From positions 432,341-496,340 of the forward strand of contig WMKK01000015.1 of the NCBI GenBank assembly GCA_012295225.1: 64,000 nt of DNA, read 5' to 3'. This document shows, in pieces, positions 48,990-57,852 of this stretch (its first letter is position 1; each line of letters opens with the position of its first letter). Source of the DNA: Ostreococcus mediterraneus. Lineage: Eukaryota > Chlorophyta > Mamiellophyceae > Mamiellales > Bathycoccaceae. The notes under the pieces were generated by a model that was given only the letters and a program-made list of their open reading frames with translations, made no database searches and was not told the DNA's origin. Made by a program: the position numbers and the translations under genes.

Positions 48990-49223
48990 GGCGCTTATGG
49001 CGGTGGTATCACTCGGGCGACGACAAGTGACGAGACGGGCGATGGAGTGGGGCGCGGATGACTACTACTGGTGTGACGCGAACGCGCGCGCGTAGCGTCT
49101 CGTGAGTTATTAGTTTCCTTCGTGTTCATCGCATGACATAAAACTACTAGTAAAGTCATTATTTATTAGTGTTGTTGATTGATCGATCGATGCTAGCCAA
49201 CAACGAGAAAAAATAATAACAGT

Positions 49224-49998
49224 TTACAAGAAATCCATGAACGCGTCATCCTCATCCGGAGGCGCGTCGTCGCCAAAGTTCACCGCGGTGAACATAAAGT
49301 CAGCCTTACCGCCCGGCACAACCAAGCCCTTGAACGTAGCCTTGCCCTGGATGAGCTTGTTCAACGCATAGTGTTGCTCGTCACCCAAAAGCTGATCCTT
49401 GATGTAGAAGACGGCGGAAATCTTGTCGTTCTCGGGGTCATCCACGCAGAAGATGAACTCCTCCTCCCACGTCGGGTCGAGACCCGGAAGCTCGGCAGAT
49501 TCATAGACGTGGTCCTTGTACTTGAGCACAACCTTGCACGTCGCCTTTTCGATGCCGTAAAACTTCAAGTCAAGCTTCTTAATGTTGCAGCAGTTGACTT
49601 CAATCTTCAATTCGTGCGGGCCCGTACCGAGCTTTTTGAGTTCATCTACGCGAGGGAAAGCGCGAGCGTCCAATGGTTAGTCTATATTTTCAACAGCGCG
49701 CCCCCATCACCGTCGCGCGCCACCGCCCGCGGTAATCACGCATCACACCCCCTACATCACGCCATCGGTCGCATGCGTCGCACGCCTATCCTCCGTCGCC
49801 TCTCTCGCGCGAGAGCGAGCGCTCGGCGGATAGATCACCATCGCCATCGCCATCGCCCGGTGTGCGCTGACGACGACGACGACGACGACGACGATCGACG
49901 ACCGAACGCGATGAACACACGCTATCCACTCGCGATGCACGCGCAACGAACGACGACGACGACGACGACGTTAACGACGACGACGACGTACCAGCCAT
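49224..49998 (-). CDS. Single C2-domain protein
   Basis: Exons 49992-49998 (only ATGGCTG) and 49224-49645 give 142 aa beginning MADELKKLGTGPHELKIEVN. The 346-bp intron has GTACGT, a CTAAC branch-like motif and a GCGTAG acceptor; the continuous frame lacks an ATG (the first codon at 49673 is TTG), which supports splicing. The body is a C2 fold: HELKIEVNCCNIKKLDLKF, CKVVLKYKDHVYESAEL, LDPTWEEEFIFCVDDPENDK, AVFYIKDQLLGDEQHYAL. The Asp cluster DDPEND suggests partial calcium or lipid binding. The tail is acidic (DDAPPDEDDAFMDFL). It is divergent from eS27 across about 400 bp. Confidence 0.82.
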
Positions 49999-50397
49999 GG
50001 TGCGGTTTTCGTGTGTCGTACACCTCCGTCGCGTTCTGTCGCCGCCACCGGGGCCGCCACCGGGGCCGGGGCCGGGGCCGGGGCCGACGTCGTCGGTCGT
50101 CGTCGGTCGTCGCGGTCCGTGTGCGTAGTGTGCGTAGTGCACGACACGAATGTCCTATGTGCGTGCGTGCGTGTGCGCGTGTGTGTGTGTGTGTGCGTAC
50201 ATGATGGACCTGATGTCGTGCTGTGTATGTATAAAATGGGGGCACGCGTGCGAGGTATAAATACATCGAATGTCCGAATGATTTGACGCCGAATGTCCGA
50301 ATACCCACGCCCAACCCGACGCCGTCGATGCCGTCGCGGCGTCGCGCGCGCGCCGATCCGTCTTTTCTCGCCGCAACGTAGAACACAAAGACGAACA
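49999..50397. promoter_or_regulatory. Bidirectional intergenic region (C2 protein/eS27)
   Basis: Contains a GGGGCC-type hexamer run (50044-50082), GT alternation (50158-50196) and two copies of GAATGTCCGAAT (50268-50279 and 50291-50302), the second inside an inverted ATTCGGACATTCGGCG. It should hold both promoters. Confidence 0.5.
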
Positions 50398-51188
50398 ATG
50401 GTGCGTGTGTGTGAACGATCGATCGAGTGTCGTGGTGTAGATGGGTGATGTATTGAGCGTTGACGGCGCGTCGTGGGATGCGCGCGTGGGGGGCGATGCG
50501 CGCGCGGGCGCGGCGGGATCGGCGACAGACCCTAGTGGCGTGGCGTGGGATGATGGCGACGCGGCGAGGCCGATGCGACGTCCGCGGGGCGGTCGAAGGA
50601 TGGTGGATGGATGATTCGTTATGCGTGTGCGCGATGTGCGCGCGCGGGGGCGTCGGTGGGCGTCGCGCGCGCGCGGGACGGCGCCCAACGATCGATCGGT
50701 GCATGGTGTGTGTGACCCTAGAAACTGACCTCGGACGCCGACGTTTGGCTCGCGACGCGCGCAGGTTCTTTCGCAAGACGTTGATCTCCTCAACCCGCCG
50801 GCTGCTTTGGAAGCTGGCAAGCACAAGCTCAAGCGTCTCGTACAGTCGCCGAACTCGTGCTTCATGGATGTCAAGTGCCAGGTGCGTACGAGTACTCTCG
50901 CTCGTTTCGACGTCGCGCGCGGGCGTCGTCGACGTCCGACGCGAGGGCGCCTCGTTGCTGTGGTCCGGCGTATCGATGCGATTGTGTACGTGTGCGTGCT
51001 ATGAGAACGTGCGTACTGACGGTGTTGCGTTTTTAACAATTCGACAGGGTTGCTTCTCCATCACGACCATCTTCAGCCACAGCCAAACGGTGGTGTTGTG
51101 CGGGTCGTGCTCGGCGGTTTTGTGTCAACCGACTGGTGGTAAGGCGCGCCTCACCGAAGGCTGCGAGTTCCGCCAAAAGGGCAATTAA
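50398..51188 (+). CDS. Cytosolic ribosomal protein eS27 (three exons, start-codon-only first exon)
   Basis: Proposed exons 50398-50400 (ATG alone), 50765-50881 and 51048-51188 give 86 aa, the length of plant eS27. The protein reads [77 protein letters not shown]. The four-Cys zinc ribbon (C-x2-C ... C-x2-C) is present. The donors are GTGCGT twice, the acceptors GCGCAG and CGACAG, and CTGAC lies upstream of both acceptors. The first exon is inferred because nothing upstream of VLSQD is coding in exon 2 and plant eS27 begins M-V-L-x-x-D; another ATG exon cannot be excluded. Confidence 0.9.
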
Positions 51189-51375
51189 ACATTGGAGGAG
51201 ATGCTTTCATGTGTAGATAAATCTAGAATATAACCGCGAGGGGGATGTCTGTGGCCAATTGGAACAGACGCAAGTCGATGATGCGTTGTTTGAAATGTTG
51301 AAATTCAAGAAACGAATCTCATAAAAAACACTACTACTTCCTACGTGACACATGATCTCGCGTACGCATCGCGTG

Positions 51376-52464
51376 CTAAATCTTCGGTGTCGACGACTTT
51401 TCGCTCTGCTTCTTTGCCATTTCGCGCTTCATCGTACGCATTTTTTGCATGTTGTACATGAAGACGGAGAGAAACGCCACGACGTATCCGGCGTAGTTTA
51501 GGAACGTCACTTGGTTATGGAAGAAGTGCTGTGATGCGAAAATGAGCATCCAATCTTTGATGACGCCAGCAATGTTCATCGTCAACGCACTGGTCTTACC
51601 AATTAACAAGAACACGGCGAGGTTGAGCGCAAAGGCGCACGACGCGTTCAACACCAACATCGGCCAGTCAAAGACGAGCGCGTAATCCGCCATCATTTTC
51701 GGCCCTTCGATGAAAACTAACGGAAATGCGAGAAAAAACGCGCACGCCGGCGAGACATAATACAACGATTGCAAGGGGTTCATCGACATTCCTTGTCGCG
51801 TGATGAGGACTTGCACCAGCATCAAACGCACCGCCTCAAACACCAACGCGCTCAGCTGCTGCGCGACGCCGAGAGTGTCAAAGTTCAATTCGCCATACGC
51901 AGCGATGGCTACACCAATTGCAATGATAAGCATGTTAAAAGAAACCCCAACCGTGAGCTTCTCGGTACGAAAACAAATCCCAACAATGTACACCAATCCA
52001 GGCATCAACGCCTTGGTCATTTGGATGAATGACACGCTCAAGTGCAAGTACGCTGAATTCGACAACCACAGCGATGCGGCGTAAAAGAACCCAATCGGCA
52101 TCACTTTTCTCATGTACTCTTTCCTCGTCATCTTCAATCTATTGGTAATTTTAAACCCTCTCACCAACACCGTCACCACCGTCGTGCAAAACACCATGTG
52201 CCACCACGTCAACGCCACCGGGTATCCGAACCCCGAATACGCTAAGATCCACTTGTTGAACAATATAACCGCCATAGAAATCGTCATCCATACCGCCACG
52301 AAAAAGTACGCGCGCAGGCACTGCCTCGCCACCGTCGCATCCTTCCCACCGCGCTCGGAAGCCGAAGACGATGATGATGGTGTTTGCCCACCACCACCAC
52401 CACCTCCGGTCGTCGTCGTCGCTCGAACGCTCGTCGGTACGTCCATGAGCACTGACTTGGACAT
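51376..52464 (-). CDS. Triose-phosphate/nucleotide-sugar transporter family protein (DMT superfamily)
   Basis: The protein is 362 aa from ATG 52464 (a GTG precedes). A Thr/Gly/Ser-rich N-terminus is followed by about ten hydrophobic helices: FFVAVWMTISMAVILFNKWI, GYPVALTWWHMVFCTTVVTV, FNMLIIAIGVAIAAYGE, SALTMNIAGVIKDWMLIFAS and YAGYVVAFLSVFMYN. NKWIL near the first helix and the ALTWWHM segment are typical of the plant KT/KV-A/G transporter group. The C-terminus is basic and cytosolic (KKQSEKSSTPKI). It likely exchanges a phosphorylated sugar or nucleotide sugar across Golgi, ER or plastid membrane; the substrate is unknown. Confidence 0.88.
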   Translation of the reverse strand: MSKSVLMDVPTSVRATTTTGGGGGGGQTPSSSSSASERGGKDATVARQCLRAYFFVAVWMTISMAVILFNKWILAYSGFGYPVALTWWHMVFCTTVVTVLVRGFKITNRLKMTRKEYMRKVMPIGFFYAASLWLSNSAYLHLSVSFIQMTKALMPGLVYIVGICFRTEKLTVGVSFNMLIIAIGVAIAAYGELNFDTLGVAQQLSALVFEAVRLMLVQVLITRQGMSMNPLQSLYYVSPACAFFLAFPLVFIEGPKMMADYALVFDWPMLVLNASCAFALNLAVFLLIGKTSALTMNIAGVIKDWMLIFASQHFFHNQVTFLNYAGYVVAFLSVFMYNMQKMRTMKREMAKKQSEKSSTPKI

Positions 52465-52824
52465 GTTGCGCACCGCCACGACGTCTCGCTCGCTGTGCCG
52501 TGTGTTGTGTCACCCGACGACGCTCACTCGTGACGACGTCGTCGTCGTGCGTGGTGTGACGATCGATCTATCCGCGCTCGGCGCCCCAGTCGCGCGCTGG
52601 GACGACCGCGGGCGTGGGACGTCACACCGTCGCACCACGGGCGTGAGGCGTGAGGCGTGAGGCGTGGTGACGCGTGACGCGTGGGGCGTACGCACCGTCG
52701 TGACGCCGCCGTGGTGACACCGTCAACCGTCGTCGCCGTTGATTGGTTTGGACTGGATTGGATTCGCGCATCGAATTGGACTGGTTAAAGAGCGTCGTCG
52801 GTAACCACCACGACCGGTGCGACG
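52465..52824. promoter_or_regulatory. Divergent intergenic region (transporter/metacaspase-like)
   Basis: About 360 bp between diverging starts. It includes GTGAGGCGTGAGGC repeats (52642-52662) and GATTGG-type repeats (52740-52758). No gene is seen. Confidence 0.45.
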
Positions 52825-54351
52825 ATGACGGCGGCTGATTTGACGCATCACGCGACGAACGCGCGCGATGTGTGTGAGGTTGTACTCATAGCCACGTCAC
52901 GCGATCGAGGAGAGACGTACTTGGATGCGCAAGCGGCGCGCGCGGCGGCGGCGGTTGACGAGGAGCGCCCGGGGGCGTCGCCCGCCGGAGTGAGCGCGAG
53001 ACGCGTGTTTAACGCTACGCGACGACGAGACCGGGTTAGAGAGATGAGAAAGTGTGGAGGTTTGTTAACTCGAGCGGCGTTAAATGCGTTGCAGAAGAAG
53101 CATGGTGCGCCGAGCTCGTCGTGGGGGCAGTTTTTGAGAAGTAAACAACGCGCAATGCAACGGTTGCCGCCGGGAACGGCGAGTACGATTCGACTGGCGT
53201 CGACACGGAACTTGCGATTGGAGCAAGAACGAGTGAGTTTTAGTCATCCCGTGCGTTCAATCGGTCGCAAGCGGGCGTTACTCATCGGCATTAATTACGA
53301 GTGCTTCGATGGCGACGAAAGCAAGGCGAACGAACGAGACAAATGGAGAGCCCATCGACGCGGCGGGGACGCGACGAGAATGCGCGACTACTTGAAGGCA
53401 CACTGTGGATACGACGACGACGATGACGTGCGTGTATTAGTCGATGACTCTGATGTCGGCACAAAAGCGGGTCCGGTCAGTCGCTCGTGCGGCAAGAAGG
53501 ATGTATTGGACGCGTGTCGATGGCTCATCGCCGGCGCGCGAGACGGCGATTCGCTCTTCTTTTACTTTTCCGGTCGCGAAGTTGAAGGCGGCGAACAACG
53601 CAAGCAAAAAAACGCGGCGAGAGGAAATGATAAAACAGCATTGTGTGTGGCAGATACTCCGCTTGACAATGACGCCAATCGAATCACGCGGCGCGAGCTT
53701 CGTGAGGCGCTCGTTGAGCCTCTACCCAGAGGCGTGCGCTTGACGCTCTTTTTGGACATGTTGGGCGGCGGTGGCGAACATGCCGTTGGCTATTTGCCGT
53801 ACTCGTGCGTACAAATATTTCTTCCCGATGAGAGAGATATCAAAGATGCAAAGAATGGTAAGAACGTGACGCCCATGACGCCTTTATGGATGGTTCCCAA
53901 CGGCGAACGCGTGGTGAAGGAATATGTCGCGTGCGCTAAAGCCGCGGCGGCGTTGTTGAACACTTGCACTCGGACGTTTGAGAGCATAGAGAGACAAAGG
54001 GAGACAATCGAGCGCGTGTTGAGCGATTTTGTTGCTGAAGATGCTGTTGCTGAAGATGATGAAGTGCAAATTCGCGCTCCGCGGGCGGAACAAGACGTGC
54101 ACACGACGCCGATCAACGATGATAACGGTATCAAAGCAGACGAAGAAGTAATACTACCGGTAGAAGAAGAAGAAGAAGAAGAAGAAGAAGAAGAAGAAGA
54201 AGAAGAAGAAGAAGAGGAGACAGCAATTGCTTCAATGTCGTCTGCACCTAGGGTGGTTTCTGAAGATCCGATTGAGAACCATGAAGCCGTCGGCGCGAGC
54301 GTTTCGCCGAGCGATGTAAAACAACCGGGATGCGGTTGCGTCGTAATGTAA
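52825..54351 (+). CDS. Metacaspase-like protein lacking catalytic residues, with CaaX box
   Basis: The protein is 508 aa. The p20-like core begins KRALLIGINYECFDG (metacaspases: KRALLVGINY) and continues with HRRGGDATRMRDYLKAHCGY, VRVLVDD and DSLFFYFSG. The catalytic His, normally in SGHG, is replaced by Arg in SGRE (about residue 251). The catalytic Cys, normally in LDSCHSG, is replaced by Leu in LDMLGGG (about residue 313). The enzyme should therefore be inactive. A run of about 20 Glu (GAA repeat, about 54165-54219) precedes a C-terminal tail ending CGCVVM, a farnesylation-type CaaX motif with an extra Cys for palmitoylation. A membrane-attached pseudoenzyme or scaffold is inferred. Confidence 0.85.
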   Translation: MTAADLTHHATNARDVCEVVLIATSRDRGETYLDAQAARAAAAVDEERPGASPAGVSARRVFNATRRRDRVREMRKCGGLLTRAALNALQKKHGAPSSSWGQFLRSKQRAMQRLPPGTASTIRLASTRNLRLEQERVSFSHPVRSIGRKRALLIGINYECFDGDESKANERDKWRAHRRGGDATRMRDYLKAHCGYDDDDDVRVLVDDSDVGTKAGPVSRSCGKKDVLDACRWLIAGARDGDSLFFYFSGREVEGGEQRKQKNAARGNDKTALCVADTPLDNDANRITRRELREALVEPLPRGVRLTLFLDMLGGGGEHAVGYLPYSCVQIFLPDERDIKDAKNGKNVTPMTPLWMVPNGERVVKEYVACAKAAAALLNTCTRTFESIERQRETIERVLSDFVAEDAVAEDDEVQIRAPRAEQDVHTTPINDDNGIKADEEVILPVEEEEEEEEEEEEEEEEEEETAIASMSSAPRVVSEDPIENHEAVGASVSPSDVKQPGCGCVVM

Positions 54352-54501
54352 TACGAGGCGGGGTGGGGGCAACCGTTAGAAATAGTTTAGTAGCGCCGTG
54401 CGAAGTGAACGAATGTAACATTATATGAAATATATATGTATTCGATGAGGATTTGTGTGGTTATAGTCATTTTCGCCTTCGAGAGGTGTGCCGCGCGTGT
54501 T

Positions 54502-56609
54502 TTAGTACATGGAGTCGATTTCCTTTTTGTATTTTTCCGTGACGACGTTGCGCTTGAGCTTTTGCGTGGACGTGAGTTCGCCGCCATCGACGGAGAAGTC
54601 GCTGTTCAAGATTGTGAACTTTTGCACCTTTTGAGCGTTCGATACGGCGTTTTTGTTGTACTCGTCGATACCCTTTTGGATGTATTCTTTCCACTTGGCG
54701 TCGCTTTGCGCTTGCGTCACTGTCTTGACGTCTGGATTCACTTCCAACGATGCGCCAAAGAGCTTTTCAGTAAAGCCTTCGGCGCTATCGGGGACTTGGC
54801 GCAACGTCACGAGCAAAGTGTTGTATTTGCGTTTGTCACCAATCATCATAACGTTAGAAATCGCCGGACAGTTAGCCTTGATGGCGTCTTCAACCGGCAC
54901 TGGCGCGATGTTCTCGCCGCCGGCGGTGATGATGAGTTCCTTGATGCGGCCGGTGATGCGGAGCAAGTTGGTGTCTTTATCGATCGCCCCAACGTCACCG
55001 CTGTGCAACCAACCTTCGGAGTCAATGCTTTCCTGGGTCTTTTCCAAGTTGTTCAAGTATCCCATCATGATGTGACGGCCACGAAAGCAAATCTCGCCCT
55101 CGCCCTCCTTGTCGCGGCCAGCGACGTTGTCGAGCTTCAACTCGACGCCCGGAATGGGAATACCGCACGAACCCGCTTGGAAGTAGTTCGTTTGGCACAC
55201 GTTCTGCGGACCAGTGTTCTCGGACATACCATACACTTCAAGAATGTGGATACCGATCGAACCGAAGTAGTCGAGCGTGTGCTTCATGATCGGCGCAGCG
55301 CCCGTGAGGCATACGCGCGCTTGATCCAAACCAATCGCGGTGTGCGCCTTCTTCTTCATGAAACCCATGGCAAAGTTACCGAGGAAAGGTTTGCCCGTGG
55401 TGGCGCCAACTTGAGCAGCCGCGTGCACGCCAGCGCATTTACCCTTCATAAAGCCAGAGATCGTCTTCTTTAAGCCGGTCACTTCCTTGCCCTTTTGTTG
55501 CATCGCTTCCGCAAACTTTTCCCAAATACGCGGCACGGCGAAGAAAACCGTCGGGCGCGCCTTGATCAAAGTCTCCTTCAACGTACCCTTGAGCGCATCC
55601 GGGCGCGCAAAATACACAGTGGCGGGCTTGTTCTTGTCCACGATGCAAATCAAAGGCGAATGAATGTCAACGATTTGAGCGGCAATGTGCGAAAGCGGCA
55701 AATAGGACACGACGCGCAAGTCGCCGGCGGTGATTTCCTTGTTGTGATCAACGTTCGATCGCGCCGTCCAGGTGGCATTGTCGTGGGAAATCATGACACC
55801 CTTCGGATTACCCGTAGTGCCCGAGGTGTAAATCAAAGTGCAGCAGTGACCGGGCTTTTGTGCATCCATGCGCGCCTTTAAGTCCGTGTCTGAAACGGCG
55901 TCGCCGAGCTTCATAAAGTCAGCCCAGGTGTACACCTTGGCGAGAGATGGGTCCTTGGCGCCCGCGGGATCGCTGAACTTTTCATCGCGGTACATCACAA
56001 TTGCCGTCAATTTCGGCAAACGAGAGCGGATTGACAAAATCTTATCCAACTGCTTTTGCCCGTCCACGACGACGACGCGCGCGCTCGAGTGGGCGATGAT
56101 GTACTCGCACGCCGGCGCTTCGTTCGTGGTGTAAATACCAGCGGCGAAACCACCCGCTAAAATTGCACCATTATTCGACATGAGCCATTCCGGCGAGTTG
56201 AAGCCGAGAATAGATACCGATTCAAATCGTCCAACACCGAGGTGGATGAACGACTTGGCGGCGCGCGCAGAGTCATCGTAATACTCCTTCACCGTCCACT
56301 CTTCCCCCGTGCACGCCACGAGAGCCTTGGAATCCTTAAGCGGACCTTCAGCCGCGGCTTTGAAAACCTGTGTGTGCGTGTTCACGCATCTTCACCGTCA
56401 GTACGCATCATCACATACTATCGTGATACCGGTAGCAGGTCCCAATTCCATAGGGGGGCGATTAATCCAATTCAATTCCACGTCCCATGCGATCGATCAT
56501 CGGACGCGGCGCGTACCTCGACCACGGTGCGTGGCTTCAAGCTCGCCAAACCATCTTTCGCGAGTTTAATATCCGCGCATGAATCTGCGTTTACGGTATA
56601 TTTTACCAT
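54502..56609 (-). CDS. Long-chain acyl-CoA synthetase
   Basis: Exons 56517-56609 and 54502-56367 give 652 aa. The 149-bp intron has GTACGC, a CTGAC motif and an ACACAG acceptor; the continuous frame has no ATG at its 5' end. Exon 1 encodes VKYTVNADSCADIKLAKDG and ends TVVE, joining VFKAAAEGPLKDSK. AMP-binding motif I is TLIYTSGTTGNPKGVMISHD; later motifs are YGMSENTGPQ, GWLHSGDVGAID and the GRIKELIITAGGENIAPVPV hinge. It activates fatty acids with ATP and CoA for lipid synthesis or beta-oxidation. The C-terminus DSMY is not a clear peroxisome signal. Divergent from RRP7. Confidence 0.93.
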
Positions 56610-56809
56610 CGTCGTCGTCGTCGTCGTCGCAGTGTGTCGTCGTCGTCGTCGTCTGTTCGTCAATCATGGGTGCAGATTCCGCGCGATGCGACCACGATGA
56701 CGGATTTAATTTATTCCGCCTTTCCGAGGCGACGGTGTTGGTCGCGTGTAGGCGCCGCGCCCTCACTCGGGCGCGACGCACGCCAGGGGACGACGACGAC
56801 GGATCGATC

Positions 56810-57814
56810 ATGGCGAGTGGGTGTGCGAGGCGTAAACGCAAACGAGACGCCGAACGACGCGCGGCGTGGGAACGCGGCGACGACGTGGACGTGGATGGGG
56901 GTGACGATGCGCGAGCCAAAGCGGCGGCGGCGGCGGCGTTGAAGCGACGGGAAGACGCCGTGCGCGCGCTCGATGCGTCCACGGCGTCGAAAAGTGGAGA
57001 AGATTATTCCACGTTGGCGAATGCGGGGAGAATTTTAGTGCGCGTGCGAAGGGATTCGCCGCATGTGGTGCACGTGCTCGCCACGAGCACGAGCTACGAC
57101 GACGCGAGCGTGTTTCTGTGCGCGGTTCCCAAGACGTGGGGGCGCCAAGGCGTGGAGTACGTCACGCGCGCGTTAGGATTTGACGTCATTGATTACGACG
57201 ATATCACGCTCAGCAAGGCTCCGGAAGTGGCGGCGTGCGTGGTACGACTCGAAGACGACGGCGACGTGGGCTCGTCGGCGAAAAAGCGCAAAAAGAAAGC
57301 CGCTGACGCGACGCTGTCTGAACGATTTTTAGCGCGAGTTCGTGAGATGGATGAACCCATCCAGGCGCCGCCTAGTTCATCTATGTCGGTTAATGTCGAT
57401 GGCGAAGGGCTGAATGCATGGGTGGCGTCACACCGCCAAAAGCGCCCCGGGACCGCCGCCGCCGTCAAGGCGAACATCGACGCGTGGTTTGAAAGGAAAC
57501 AAGCCGAGGACGACGAGCGAGCCGAGGAAGAGGCGCGTGCGGCTAAAACAGAGGATGGATGGACAAAAGTTCAAGCCAAACGCGGTCGACGTAAGACGAA
57601 GGACGAGACCACTGGGACGACTGTCGGTGGAATTCGCGCGGCGACAGCCGACGCTCGAAGAAAGGGTCCAAAGAAAATTGCAAACGAGGAATTTTATCGA
57701 TTCCAAAGCAAGGAGAAGAAGCGAAACGAAATCATCGAACTCCAGGCTAAGTTTGAGTTGGACAAGCAGCGCATCGCTAGACTCAAGGCGGCGCGTAAGT
57801 TTAAACCAACGTAG
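56810..57814 (+). CDS. RRP7: Ribosomal RNA-processing protein 7 (RRP7) homologue
   Basis: The protein is 334 aa from ATG 56810; in-frame ATGs at 56579 and 56666 exist, but the first overlaps exon 1 of the divergent acyl-CoA synthetase gene. The C-terminus is diagnostic of RRP7: DGWTKVQAKRGRRKT, then EEFYRFQSKEKKRNEIIELQ, AKFELDKQRIARLKAARKFK. An N-terminal RRM-like part (VVHVLATSTSYDDASVFLCAVP) and a basic KKRKKKAAD patch precede it. RRP7 acts in the UTP-C module during small-subunit pre-rRNA processing in the nucleolus. Its stop is only 38 bp from that of the Strawberry-notch gene, tail-to-tail. Confidence 0.88.
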   Translation: MASGCARRKRKRDAERRAAWERGDDVDVDGGDDARAKAAAAAALKRREDAVRALDASTASKSGEDYSTLANAGRILVRVRRDSPHVVHVLATSTSYDDASVFLCAVPKTWGRQGVEYVTRALGFDVIDYDDITLSKAPEVAACVVRLEDDGDVGSSAKKRKKKAADATLSERFLARVREMDEPIQAPPSSSMSVNVDGEGLNAWVASHRQKRPGTAAAVKANIDAWFERKQAEDDERAEEEARAAKTEDGWTKVQAKRGRRKTKDETTGTTVGGIRAATADARRKGPKKIANEEFYRFQSKEKKRNEIIELQAKFELDKQRIARLKAARKFKPT

Positions 57815-57852
57815 TATCTAGTACGTGTGCATGTGCATTTTTATCTTTTTTT

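Noticed and set aside
54436-55473. 345-codon plus-strand frame
   Set aside because: Antisense to the acyl-CoA synthetase, which has all adenylate-forming motifs.
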